This document shows positions 48,563-57,798 of a stretch of DNA of 64,000 nucleotides, one piece after another. Position 1 is the first letter of the stretch, and each line of letters starts with the position of its first letter. The stretch covers positions 387,183 through 451,182 of the forward strand of contig NZ_LMIR01000002.1 in NCBI RefSeq assembly GCF_001429165.1. The letters run 5' to 3'. Origin of the DNA: Agromyces sp. Root81 (lineage in GTDB: Bacteria; Actinomycetota; Actinomycetes; Actinomycetales; Microbacteriaceae). Below the pieces are notes generated by a model. It saw only the letters and a list, made by a program, of their open reading frames with translations, had not been told where the DNA came from and searched no databases. The translations under genes and the position numbers were made by a program.

Positions 48563-50460
48563 GATGCCGCCTCCTCTCGGATAGTGGTCTCGACGTCGAT
48601 GGCATCGACGCCGGTGCTCCTGCGCTCCTCGACTTCGAGGCTCGTGATGACGAAGCGGTAGTGCTCGCTCTCCCGCAGGAGCTCGGAGTGCGTGCCCACG
48701 GCCGTGACCCGGCCGTTCTCGAGCAGTGCGACCCGGTCGGCGAGCATGACCGTCGAGGGCCGATGGGCGACGATGAGCGCGGTGGTCGAGGCGAGCACCG
48801 CGCGGAGCTCGGCCTCCACCCTCGCCTCGGTCGCGACGTCGAGGGCCGAGAGCGGGTCGTCGAGCACGAGCACGGCCGGCTTGGCCGCGACGGCGCGCGC
48901 GAGTGCGAGTCGCTGCCGCTGGCCGCCCGAGAGGCTCATCCCCTCTTCACCGACCTTCGTGTCGAGCCCGTCGGGCAGGTCGTAGGCGAAGCCCGCCTGC
49001 GCGATGCGCAGGGCCTCTTCGAGCACACGATCGGCCTCGGCGCGCACGGACGGCTCGTCGCCGGCGAGCTCGGGGCGCCCGAGCAGCACGTTGTCCCTGA
49101 CCGAGGCGCTGAAGAGCGTGGCATCCTCGAACGCCATGGCGATGTGGGTGCGCAGCTCCTCTCGGCTGAAGGCGCGCACGTCGACGCCGTCGAGCGTGAC
49201 CGAGCCCGCCGTGACGTCGTAGAGCCGCGTCGTGAGGGCCGTCATCGTGGTCTTGCCGCACCCGGTGAGGCCGACGAGCGCCATCGTCTCCCCCGGCTCC
49301 AGCACGAGGTCGACGCCGTCGAGGAGATCCCCGAACCGCGCCGGCGAGTCCTGGTAGCGGAAGTGCACGTCGCTGAACGCGAGCTCGCCCCGCGGACGCT
49401 CGAGCGTGCGCGGTTCGGCCGGGTCGACGATCGTGTTCTCGCTGTCGAGGATGTCGAAGAACCGGTCGGTCGCCGTGCGCGCGTCGAGGGCGAACGCGAG
49501 CATGAAGCCGATCGACTCGATGGGCCACGCGAGCACGGTCGCGGTCGCGAAGAATGCGACGAGCTCACCGACCGAGAGCTGCCCCTGCGAGGCGAGCCAG
49601 ACGCCCACCACGAGGCAGATCGACAGTGCGATCGCGGGCACGACCATGATCCACACCCAGATGTTCGCGTCGAGGCGCGCCTTCTCGATCTCGGTGCTGC
49701 GCAGCGATTCGGCCTGCGCACGGAAGGTCGAGAGGGCGTGCTTGCCCCGGCCGAAGGCCTTCAGCACGCGGATGCCGTGCACCGACTCCTCGACGGCGGT
49801 CGCGAGGTCGCCGGCCTGGTCCTGGCTGAGCCGCGACATCTCGGAGTAGCGCCCCTCGAAGCGCCAGCCCGCCCACCACAACGGCAGCGAGCAGACGAAG
49901 AAGATGAGCCCGAGGAACCAGTTCATCGACATCAGGAGGCCGACGCCGACCACGATGATCACGACGTTCGCGCCGGTCAGCACGAGGCCGAACGACAGCC
50001 ACCGACGGATCAGCCCGAGGTCGCTGACCGCGCGCGAGAGCAGCTGGCCGCTCGGCCAGCGGTCGTGGAAGCTGACCGGCAGGTCCTGCAGCTTCGCGTA
50101 GAGGGCGTTGCGCATGCGCGCCTCGACCTTGGTGCCCGGGCCGACGACGAGCCACCGGCGGATCGCGAAGAGGATCGCCTCCACGGCACCGAGCACGAAG
50201 ACGAGCACGGCGAGCGGGATGACCGCGTCGGCCTCCCGGTTCGCCAGCGGCCCGTCGACGATCTGCTGCAGCACCTGCGGGATCGTGAGCGCGATGAGTT
50301 GGGCGAGGAGCGCAGCCGCCATGCTGCCGGCGAAGGCCGGCATCGCGGGCCCCGCGTACTCGCGAAGTCGCCAGAGCGCGCGGACCGTGCCCAGTCGAGG
50401 AGGCTGCGACGCGGGTTCGGGCGCGTCGGGTGCGGTCGGCGTTTGCAGGGTTACGGACAC
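48559..50460 (-). CDS. ABC exporter half-transporter with degenerate Walker B
   Basis: A 633-residue exporter (from GTG 50460) with six helices and a C-terminal ATPase. Walker A is GLTGCGKTT and the signature LSGGQ is canonical, but Walker B reads [13 protein letters not shown], with Asp replacing the catalytic Glu. It is therefore the degenerate-site subunit of a heterodimer with the next gene. The GTG at 50460 was preferred to the GTG at 50493 because the latter lies inside a stable hairpin (50484-50515); the choice affects only 11 residues. A 27-codon ORF with a strong binding site lies upstream and may regulate it. Confidence 0.9.
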   Translation of the reverse strand: MSVTLQTPTAPDAPEPASQPPRLGTVRALWRLREYAGPAMPAFAGSMAAALLAQLIALTIPQVLQQIVDGPLANREADAVIPLAVLVFVLGAVEAILFAIRRWLVVGPGTKVEARMRNALYAKLQDLPVSFHDRWPSGQLLSRAVSDLGLIRRWLSFGLVLTGANVVIIVVGVGLLMSMNWFLGLIFFVCSLPLWWAGWRFEGRYSEMSRLSQDQAGDLATAVEESVHGIRVLKAFGRGKHALSTFRAQAESLRSTEIEKARLDANIWVWIMVVPAIALSICLVVGVWLASQGQLSVGELVAFFATATVLAWPIESIGFMLAFALDARTATDRFFDILDSENTIVDPAEPRTLERPRGELAFSDVHFRYQDSPARFGDLLDGVDLVLEPGETMALVGLTGCGKTTMTALTTRLYDVTAGSVTLDGVDVRAFSREELRTHIAMAFEDATLFSASVRDNVLLGRPELAGDEPSVRAEADRVLEEALRIAQAGFAYDLPDGLDTKVGEEGMSLSGGQRQRLALARAVAAKPAVLVLDDPLSALDVATEARVEAELRAVLASTTALIVAHRPSTVMLADRVALLENGRVTAVGTHSELLRESEHYRFVITSLEVEERRSTGVDAIDVETTIREEAAS

Positions 50461-50483
50461 AGCCGGTTCCAATCGGATGGGAG

Positions 50484-50515
50484 CGCCGAACACCCGGTAT
50501 CGGGCCGGATCGGCG
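50484..50515 (-). promoter_or_regulatory. Attenuator-like hairpin before the ABC exporter
   Basis: CGCCGA (50484-50489) pairs with TCGGCG (50510-50515), enclosing CCCG-GTAT-CGGG. The structure lies between the 27-codon leader ORF and the exporter start, about 24 bp before the GTG at 50460. A second small hairpin, GCAGG/CCTGC, lies closer to the leader ORF. It could be a terminator or binding-site sequestrator whose folding depends on translation of the leader. Confidence 0.5.
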
Positions 50516-50602
50516 AAAGGTGGTGGGAGTGGGAGTGCCGCGGATCGCGAGAGCGCGTGAAACCGCGGAGCAGGTCGGAGCCTGCGCGAGAAGGCGGGCG
50601 GT

Positions 50603-50686
50603 CTACCCGGCGAATCCGAAGCGGAGGTACGCCGGGCGAGCAGAGCCGGAGACCGCGTTCGTGCGGGCGTCGGTGTCTGTCTGCAT
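50603..50686 (-). CDS. 27-residue leader peptide candidate upstream of the ABC exporter
   Basis: A short ORF on the exporter strand begins ATG at 50686, preceded by a perfect AGGAGG (50697-50692) with a 5 nt spacer, the best ribosome binding site in the region. It encodes 27 residues starting [12 protein letters not shown] and ending AYLRFGFAG before a TAG. It ends about 140 bp before the exporter gene. A strong start on such a short frame, followed by hairpins, is the arrangement of attenuation leaders such as bmrB ahead of B. subtilis bmrCD. No such peptide family is known to me. Confidence 0.6.
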   Translation of the reverse strand: MQTDTDARTNAVSGSARPAYLRFGFAG

Positions 50687-50916
50687 GGTGTCCTCCTGCG
50701 TCGTCGTCTCGAACCCTCGAGGCCGGTCGGAACTCACTCCTCGGCCAGCCCTACAGACTATGGGCCCGAACCGGTGGCGCGCAAGACCCTCTTCAGCGCT
50801 AGGCTGTGCGGATTCGTCGCCTGTCGCGGGCGTCGGCGGTGCCCGCTTCCCCGGCTGACCGTCCGACTCGGCCCCCTACGCCGCCGCGCCAGCGACCCGA
50901 CCGACGAGGAGCACGC

Positions 50917-53900
50917 GTGGGAGCGGCACGGACAGCGTTCGCCCGCGCGAACGCCCGCGCCGGCGTGCTCGCCTCGATCGCCGCCGTGGTGTTCCTGGCG
51001 TCGGGACTCTCGACCGCGATCGTCGACTCGCTCGCCGGATCCTCGACGAGCGCCCTTCGCAGCGGCCTCGAATCTGCAGAGGGCACGGCGGGCGCCGCAC
51101 GATGGCAGGTCCGGATCGCGCCCGACGCGGTCGCGCAGGCGGATGCCGCGGCGGCCGTGCTCGATCGCACCATCGCCCCGCACGGGGCGTCGTGGAGCCG
51201 TTCGGTCGAGACGGCGCCGGTCGAGGCGGCTGGCGGCGAGGCGGCGGGCGGCGGCGGGTTCGGCGCCGTCCTCCTCGTCGACCCCGACGCTGCCGATCGT
51301 TCGGAGCTCGTCGAAGGCGATTGGCCCGACTCCCCCGCTGCGATCGCAGCGGCGAGCGACGACGCCGCCGCGCCGGCGGCGCTGCACGCCGCGGCCGCGG
51401 AAGCGCTCGGTCTCGCGATCGGCGACCTCGTCCGGCTCGACGGCGATCCGGCCCGACACCTCCTCGTCGTCGGCACCTGGTTGCCGAACGACGCCAACGA
51501 CCCGGCCTGGTTCGGCGAAGGCATCGTCGCCACAGGCACGACCGTCGACGGTGCGGGCCCGTTCCTGGTCGCCGAGGAGACGACCCTCGACCTGCCCGTC
51601 GCGATCGAGGCGCGCTGGACCGCGATCGCCGGCACGGCAGCGGCCACGCCGGAATCCGCGCGCGCCCTCTCCGCCGTGCTGCCCGATGTCGAGCCGCTGC
51701 TCCGAGCAGACCCTGCGATCGCCACCGACGGGGTGACCTCGCTCGGCGGCCTCGAAGCCACCCTGGCCCGGTTGCTCGCCGGCCTCGGCGCAGTGCGGGC
51801 GATCGCTCCGCTGCCACTCCTGCTGCTCGCCTTCGGAGGTCTGGCGGCCCTCACCCGGCTCGCGACTCTGCTCGGCGCCGCCCGCCGCAGCGAGACGGTG
51901 CTGCTCCGCGCCCGGGGCGCCTCGTCGGGCAGGCTCACCCGCGATACGGCGATGGAACTGCTCGTGCTCGGCGCGCCGGCCGCGATCGCCGGCGCGGCAG
52001 CGGCCGAAGCCGTCCTGACGATCGCCCGCCCCGGTGAGCCGCGCGACTGGGGTACCGCGGCGCTCGTGGCATCCGTCACCCTCGTCGCAGCCCTCCTCGT
52101 CGTCGGTCAGCGCGCCTGGTCGGATGCCCGGCGTCCGGTGGTGCGCGGGGCAGGCGACGAGGTCGGCCGCGTGCAGCGGGGACTCGTCACCGGCGGCGTC
52201 GTGCTGCTCGCGGCGCTCGCGGTCGTCTCCCTCTGGCAGTTCCGCCTGTACGGTTCGCCGCTCGTGGCGAGTGCCACGGGTTCGCTCGAGGTGGATCCGG
52301 TCGCCGTGCTGGCGCCGGTGCTGGTGCTCATCGCGCTCTCGCTCGCCGCCCTCGGACTCTCCCGACCGATCGACGGCGTGCTGGAACGCCTCGCCGCTGC
52401 ACGCCCCGGACTCGTGCCAGCACTGCCGATGCGCCAGCTCGCGCGTCGGGGCGCCCTCTACGCCGCCGCCTCACTCGTCACGATGCTCGCCGTCGCCGGA
52501 CTCACGCTCACGGCCGCCTTCGCCGGTTCGTGGCAGAGCATCGATCGAACGACCACCGCACTCGCCACCGGCGGCGAGGTGCGGGCCGTCTACACCGGGC
52601 GCGACCTCGTTCTGGGTCCCGACTCGCTCGCGCTCGACGACGGACTCGCCGGGCTCGAGGGCGTCTCCGCCGAGGCCCCGGTGTTCCGCGGTGAGATCCG
52701 GATCGGATCCGACCCTGCCTCGCTCGTGGCGCTCGACAGCACCGGCCTCGCTCACGTCGCGCGGGGCACCGGAACCCCGGCCGCTGCACCGGCGCTCGCC
52801 GATTCCGCGGCATCCGCCGGCGTCGAGGTACCGCCCGAGGCGACCGCACTCGATCTCGCCGTCGGCGTCGACGCGCCGGCCGGCACGATCGGCAGCGTCG
52901 CGGTGACGGCCTGGTTCCTGACCGGATCGGGTGCGGCCACGCCGACGCTCCCGGCTTCGGTCGGCCTCGCCTCCGGAGGCGGCCAGGTGCGCCTCGACGT
53001 TCCGGATGCCCCCGGCCTCCGCTTCATCGGACTCGGCGCGTCGCTCTCGGGCGCACCCGACTCCGACGTCTCCGTCTCGTTCGGTGCGATCTCGCTCGAC
53101 GGCGAAGGCACGGCGACCGGATTCGACACGGTCAGGGAGCTCGCCCTCTCCTCGAAGTCGCCGACGGCGCGCGCCCCGCTGACCTCGACGGGCAGCGACC
53201 CGCTGCCCGTCGTGCTGGGCGCCGGGCTCGCCGAGCAGATCGCCGCAGAGGTCGGCGACGAGTTCGCGTTCCGGGTCGACGCCGGCGGCGCCGAGGTCGA
53301 CGCGATCGTGGCCGGGGTCATCCCCGTGGTGCCGACGGCGGGCGCGGGCGGCGTTCTGGTCGACCTCGGCGCGCTCGAGCGGTACGCCTTCGACGACGGA
53401 GCCGGGGTGCCCGCGTTCGGGGAGCGCTGGATCGCCGCCTCCGACCCCGAGCGGGTCGCCGCCGAACTGAGCGCCGGCGGTTCGTCCGTCATGGCCGACG
53501 CCCGCTCGGCCGCCTCGTCGACGCCGTTCATCACCCCCGCGGTCGCCGCCCTCTGGACCGGCGCCATCGGCGCGCTCCTCTTCGCCCTCATCTCGGTCGT
53601 GGCGCTCGTGGCGGCGCTGCGCGACGCTCGACTCGGCGAGGTCGTCGTGCTGCGCGCGCTGGGCGTGCCGGCACGCACGCAGGCCGGGGCCCGATTCGCC
53701 GAGCTCGCGGTGACCCTCGGGACGGCCATCGCGATCGGAGTCGCGATCGGAGTCGCCACAGCCCTGCTCACCGCTCGCGAACTCGCGAGGGCGGCCGTCG
53801 CGGGCGTGCCCGACGTCGTCCCGGTCCCGTTCGGCCTCGACCTCGTGCCGTGGCTCGTGGGCGTCACCGCGTTCATCGTGCTCGCCGCGGCGATCTCGGC

Positions 53901-53964
53901 CGCCGCCGCGGCATCCGTTCGGCGCATGGCATCGCGCCCGGGACTCAGGCAGGAGGAAGGATGA
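50917..53964 (+). CDS. Large FtsX-type ABC permease (1015 residues)
   Basis: The first of two large permeases of a MacB/LolC-like mechanotransmission ABC system. An N-terminal membrane helix (about 12-33), a large extracytoplasmic region (about 35-285), a block of helices (about 287-460), a second extracytoplasmic region (about 530-870) and C-terminal helices with the FtsX core (LISVVALVAALRDARLGEVVVLRALG) can be seen. Duplicated FtsX units are common in actinobacteria. GTG 50917 was chosen for GAGGAG 6 nt upstream; the longer frame from 50806 has an arginine/proline-rich start typical of non-coding sequence. The stop overlaps the next ATG (ATGA). Confidence 0.9.
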   Translation: MGAARTAFARANARAGVLASIAAVVFLASGLSTAIVDSLAGSSTSALRSGLESAEGTAGAARWQVRIAPDAVAQADAAAAVLDRTIAPHGASWSRSVETAPVEAAGGEAAGGGGFGAVLLVDPDAADRSELVEGDWPDSPAAIAAASDDAAAPAALHAAAAEALGLAIGDLVRLDGDPARHLLVVGTWLPNDANDPAWFGEGIVATGTTVDGAGPFLVAEETTLDLPVAIEARWTAIAGTAAATPESARALSAVLPDVEPLLRADPAIATDGVTSLGGLEATLARLLAGLGAVRAIAPLPLLLLAFGGLAALTRLATLLGAARRSETVLLRARGASSGRLTRDTAMELLVLGAPAAIAGAAAAEAVLTIARPGEPRDWGTAALVASVTLVAALLVVGQRAWSDARRPVVRGAGDEVGRVQRGLVTGGVVLLAALAVVSLWQFRLYGSPLVASATGSLEVDPVAVLAPVLVLIALSLAALGLSRPIDGVLERLAAARPGLVPALPMRQLARRGALYAAASLVTMLAVAGLTLTAAFAGSWQSIDRTTTALATGGEVRAVYTGRDLVLGPDSLALDDGLAGLEGVSAEAPVFRGEIRIGSDPASLVALDSTGLAHVARGTGTPAAAPALADSAASAGVEVPPEATALDLAVGVDAPAGTIGSVAVTAWFLTGSGAATPTLPASVGLASGGGQVRLDVPDAPGLRFIGLGASLSGAPDSDVSVSFGAISLDGEGTATGFDTVRELALSSKSPTARAPLTSTGSDPLPVVLGAGLAEQIAAEVGDEFAFRVDAGGAEVDAIVAGVIPVVPTAGAGGVLVDLGALERYAFDDGAGVPAFGERWIAASDPERVAAELSAGGSSVMADARSAASSTPFITPAVAALWTGAIGALLFALISVVALVAALRDARLGEVVVLRALGVPARTQAGARFAELAVTLGTAIAIGVAIGVATALLTARELARAAVAGVPDVVPVPFGLDLVPWLVGVTAFIVLAAAISAAAAASVRRMASRPGLRQEEG

Positions 53965-56708
53965 CCGTCCGCCATCACTCGCGCCTCGGCGCCCTCGGCC
54001 TGATCCGACGCCAGTTCTCCGCCGCCCCGACCGCCTCGATCCTGCTCGCACTCCTCGTGTTCGCAGGCGCCCTGCTCGCCACCTCGGTGCCACGCGCGAT
54101 CGCGGCGATGCACACGTCGGCGCTCGGAGCGGACCTCGGGCTGTACTCCGCCCGCGATCTCGACGTGCTCACGTCGACCCGGAACCTGCCCGACCTCGGC
54201 GCCTCGAGTGGCGGCTCGACGCTCCCAGCCGACGTCGATGCGGTCTGGGGCGCGCAGGAGCAGCACCTCACCGACATCCGTGCAGGGATGCCGGAACTGC
54301 TCCGGCACGTCACCGGCGAGCCGCTCAGCGTCCTCGTGGCCGGCCCGAACACCGCGGTGCCGTCAGGCAGCACACCCGACCCGATCACCTACCAACTCTT
54401 CACGGGCTTCGACCCGCGCCTCCGCGAGCACATCACCCTGACGGACGGCGAGTGGCCCGCCCCGCTGACCGGCACCGTGCCGAACGCCGCTCCACTCGAT
54501 GTCGTGCTCGCCGACGCCGTCGCCGAGGCGATGAACTGGGCGGTCGGCGAAGTGCGGCGCATCACCCAGGGCACCGATTCGTTCGACGCGCGGCTCGTCG
54601 GCACCTTCGCGGCGACGGACCCCGACGACGGCTTCTGGACGCACGTCCCTGTGGCCCTCGAGCCGTCGATCGGCTACACGGCGGACGACCGTCTCGAGGT
54701 CACCGGCCTCGGCTTCGCCGACCCGGTCTCGTGGGCGGCGCTGGAGCGATCCACTCTGCCGATCACGATGGACGCGTGGTTCCCGACGCACGGCGACCGC
54801 ATCCTGGCGGAGGATGCCACTGGCCTCCTGACGCAGCTCGACGAGTTCACCAGCCAGTCGTTCGAACTCGGCGACGGGTCGTGGGAATCCGCGTTCGCCA
54901 CGGTCGGCGACGTCGCGTTCACGAGCGGCCTCGACGAGGCGCTCGAGGAGGAGCTCGTCGCGGTGAGCGCGAGCTCCGCCGTGCTCGCGACGATCGTGTC
55001 CGGGCCGATCGGGGTGATGGTCGCGGTGCTGGTGCTCGGCGCGCGAGTGGTCTTCGAGCGGCGGCGCACCGGGCTCGAGCTCGCGGCTGCCCGCGGCGGT
55101 TCGATCGGCCAGCTCCGCGTCGTCCTCGCGCTCGAGGGACTCGCCATCGGCGTGCCGGCCGCCGTCGTCGGCGGTGCCGTCGGCACACTGCTCATCGACG
55201 CCGACGCCGGCGCAGGCGGCTGGGCCGTCGCGGCGCTCTTCGCGCTCACGCCCGTGGCACTGCTCATCGCCGCGGCGCCGGCGCTCAGCCCCCTACGTCG
55301 GGTTCGCACCGACCTCGGCCGCCCGGGCTCCGGGCGCTTCCGGTGGATCGCGGAGGTGCTCGTCGCCGTGCTCGCCGTCACGGCCGGCGTGCTGCTGTTC
55401 CGCCGCGGCCTCTCCACCTCTGCCGCGTCGACCGGGGTCGATCCGCTGCTCGCCGCGGTTCCACTCCTGTGCTCGCTCCTCGCCTGCCTCATCGTGCTCC
55501 GGGTGTATCCGATTCCGCTCTCGGCGCTGGTGCGCCGCACGTCACGCCGAGCCGACCTCGTGCCGTTCCTCGGATCGGCTCGGGCGTTGCGCGACCCGTC
55601 GGCCGGCCTCGTCCCCGTCCTCGCGCTCGTCGTCGGGGTCTCGGTCGCGATGTTCTCGTCAGTGCTGCTCGGCACCGTGCAGGCGGGAGTGGAACGCGCC
55701 GCGCACGCGCAGGTCGGAGCGGACGCTTCCGTGAGCGGCCCGCCCTTCACCGAGGCGCAACTCGACGAACTCGCCGCGGTGCCCGGCGTCGAGGCGATCG
55801 CACCCGTGTACTCGACGAGCCCGTCGAAGATCGACGCGGACGGACGCACCCGTTCGACGACGCTCATCGTCATCGACGCCGAGCAGATGCGACGGGTGCA
55901 GGCCGGCCGATCCGGATCGACACCGCTCCCCGCCGGCCTCGAGTCGAGCGATGACGCCGTGCCCGTCGTGGTCTCGAAGCCGATCGCCGACCTCGTCGGC
56001 GACGCCGACTCCGCCGAGCTCGACGGCGATGCGTTCGAGGTCCTCGCGGTCGTCGACGGACGCACGGCCTACTCGCCCTCGTCGGCCTGGATCCTGATGG
56101 ATCGCTCGAACGCCGAGCCGTTCACGTCGACACTCGTCCCGCACACGGTCCTGGTGCGCTTCGAGCCGGGAGCCGACGCCGGCGCGGCCGTCACGGCGCT
56201 CGCCGAGATCGCCGGCCCGACGTCCGTCGTGTCGACGCCCGACGACCTGCTCGCCGAATTCCGCGCGAAGCCCTTCACGCAGGGCCTCGTGATCTCGCTC
56301 ATCGTGGCGATCGTGCTGGCGAGCCTCCTCACCGCGCTCGCGATCGTGCTGACCCTCGTCGTCGGACGACCGGCCCGCGATCGGCTGCTGCCGCTACTGT
56401 CGACGCTCGGCCTGAGCCGTCGCGGCGGGCGGGCGCTCGTCGTCTGGGAGGTCGGACCGGTCGCCCTCGTCGCGCTCGTCGCGGGGGCGCTGCTCGGCGC
56501 AGGGCTGCCGTTCATCGTGCTGTCGGGCATCGACCTGCGGGCGTTCACGAACGGCGACGCGGCACCGGCCGTGACCTTCGACCCGTGGCTCATCTCCGCG
56601 GTGCTCGTGGGCAGTGTGTTCGTGACGGTCGTCGCGGCCGTCGTCGCCTCCCGCATCGGCGGCGGCATCGACGCGGCTCGCGCGATCCGCAAGGAAGAGG
56701 AAGGATGA
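53961..56708 (+). CDS. Second large FtsX-type ABC permease (915 residues)
   Basis: A partner permease of 915 residues with the same plan: N-terminal helix (about 19-42), a large extracytoplasmic region (about 45-340), internal helices (about 342-500), a second extracytoplasmic region and four-helix C-terminal FtsX core (LIVAIVLASLLTALAIVLTL, ALVVWEVGPVALVALVAGALLG). It begins with an Arg/His-rich cytoplasmic tail. ATG overlaps are found at both ends. The different sequence of the two permeases suggests a heterodimer. Function: export or envelope remodelling, substrate unknown. Confidence 0.9.
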   Translation: MTVRHHSRLGALGLIRRQFSAAPTASILLALLVFAGALLATSVPRAIAAMHTSALGADLGLYSARDLDVLTSTRNLPDLGASSGGSTLPADVDAVWGAQEQHLTDIRAGMPELLRHVTGEPLSVLVAGPNTAVPSGSTPDPITYQLFTGFDPRLREHITLTDGEWPAPLTGTVPNAAPLDVVLADAVAEAMNWAVGEVRRITQGTDSFDARLVGTFAATDPDDGFWTHVPVALEPSIGYTADDRLEVTGLGFADPVSWAALERSTLPITMDAWFPTHGDRILAEDATGLLTQLDEFTSQSFELGDGSWESAFATVGDVAFTSGLDEALEEELVAVSASSAVLATIVSGPIGVMVAVLVLGARVVFERRRTGLELAAARGGSIGQLRVVLALEGLAIGVPAAVVGGAVGTLLIDADAGAGGWAVAALFALTPVALLIAAAPALSPLRRVRTDLGRPGSGRFRWIAEVLVAVLAVTAGVLLFRRGLSTSAASTGVDPLLAAVPLLCSLLACLIVLRVYPIPLSALVRRTSRRADLVPFLGSARALRDPSAGLVPVLALVVGVSVAMFSSVLLGTVQAGVERAAHAQVGADASVSGPPFTEAQLDELAAVPGVEAIAPVYSTSPSKIDADGRTRSTTLIVIDAEQMRRVQAGRSGSTPLPAGLESSDDAVPVVVSKPIADLVGDADSAELDGDAFEVLAVVDGRTAYSPSSAWILMDRSNAEPFTSTLVPHTVLVRFEPGADAGAAVTALAEIAGPTSVVSTPDDLLAEFRAKPFTQGLVISLIVAIVLASLLTALAIVLTLVVGRPARDRLLPLLSTLGLSRRGGRALVVWEVGPVALVALVAGALLGAGLPFIVLSGIDLRAFTNGDAAPAVTFDPWLISAVLVGSVFVTVVAAVVASRIGGGIDAARAIRKEEEG

Positions 56709-57796
56709 CCTCCGTGACTCCCGTGCCCCCCGCACTCCCGGGCGAACCGCACATCGTGTGCACCGACCTCGTGCGCATCTTCAGTTCCGACGGCATCGAG
56801 GTGCAGGCCCTCCAGGGCCTGAACCTCAGGATCGAGCCCGGGGAGATGGTCGCCCTCGTCGGCGCGTCCGGTTCGGGGAAGTCGACCCTGCTGACGATCC
56901 TGTCGGGCCTCGACACCGCCACAGCGGGTGTCGCCAGGGTCGCCGGGCACGACCTGCTCACGATGGGCGGGCGCGAGCGCGTCGCGTACCAGCGGCACAC
57001 CGTCGGCTTCGTCTGGCAGCAGACCTCGCGCAATCTCCTGCCCTACCTCACCTCGGCCGAGAACATCGCCCTCGCGATGAACGTCGCAGGCACGCTGCGC
57101 GGCGACGCGCGGGCCGCCCGGGTCGACGAGCTGCTCGATCTGCTCGACGTCGGCGCGGTACGCGACCGCCGTCCCGGCGAGATCTCGGGCGGACAGCAGC
57201 AGCGCGTCGCCATCGCCGTCGCCCTCGCGAACTCGCCGCAGGTGCTGCTGGCCGACGAGCCGACCGGCGAGCTCGACGAGACGACCTCCGCAGCAGTGCT
57301 CGAGGCGATGCGCGGCGTCAACGACGAGCTCGGCGTCACCACCCTCATCGTCACCCACGACCCCACCGTCTCCGACCACGTACGACGTACGGTGAAGATC
57401 CGCGACGGACGCACCTCGACCGAGGTGCTGCGATCGACCCGCGTCGACGAGCACGGCGAGGAGCAGCACGTCGCCGAGGAGTTCGCGGTGCTCGACCGCG
57501 TGGGCCGACTTCAACTGCCGCACGACTTCATGCAGAGCCTCGAGCTGCGTGATCGCGTGCGACTCGCGCTCGAGGCCGACCACGTCGGCGTGTGGCCGGG
57601 CGACGAGGGGCGAGCGGATGCCGCGGCGCAGCGCTCCCCCGAGACGACCGGGCCAGGCTCCGCCGACGAGGCTCCATCGACGACGGCCGGCCCGGCGCCG
57701 ATGAACCCGGCCGCCCCGACGAGTCGACGCGCCCGCCGTGCGGCCGAGCGCGCCGCCGAGGCATCCGATGCCGCCGAACCGAGAGAGGGCCGCTGA
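56705..57796 (+). CDS. ABC transporter ATPase with C-terminal extension (MacB/LolD type)
   Basis: A 363-residue ATPase. Walker A GASGSGKST (about 53-61), Q-loop VWQQTSRNLLP, signature ISGGQQQR (about 160), Walker B VLLADEPTGELD and switch His (VTHDP) are complete. After the nucleotide-binding domain (to about 235) comes an unusual 125-residue tail: a helical part and an Ala/Pro/Arg-rich stretch. Such tails are absent from typical LolD ATPases and may bind a partner. ATG 56705 overlaps the permease stop (ATGA). Confidence 0.93.
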   Translation: MTSVTPVPPALPGEPHIVCTDLVRIFSSDGIEVQALQGLNLRIEPGEMVALVGASGSGKSTLLTILSGLDTATAGVARVAGHDLLTMGGRERVAYQRHTVGFVWQQTSRNLLPYLTSAENIALAMNVAGTLRGDARAARVDELLDLLDVGAVRDRRPGEISGGQQQRVAIAVALANSPQVLLADEPTGELDETTSAAVLEAMRGVNDELGVTTLIVTHDPTVSDHVRRTVKIRDGRTSTEVLRSTRVDEHGEEQHVAEEFAVLDRVGRLQLPHDFMQSLELRDRVRLALEADHVGVWPGDEGRADAAAQRSPETTGPGSADEAPSTTAGPAPMNPAAPTSRRARRAAERAAEASDAAEPREGR

Positions 57797-57798
57797 CC

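Larger units (their letters stand above)
50461..50916. other. Divergent region between the ABC exporter and the FtsX operon
   Basis: The 456 bp contain the exporter leader ORF and hairpins on the minus strand and the FtsX promoter on the plus strand: TAGGCT at 50800-50805, with a GAGGAG binding site at 50905-50910 and a GTG start at 50917. That gives a plus-strand 5' leader of about 105 nt. I see no further gene. Confidence 0.5.

Noticed and set aside
46757-50460. Pseudogene status for the exporter because of altered ATPase motifs
   Set aside because: The two altered motifs are complementary and fit the known asymmetric heterodimer pattern; both frames are complete.
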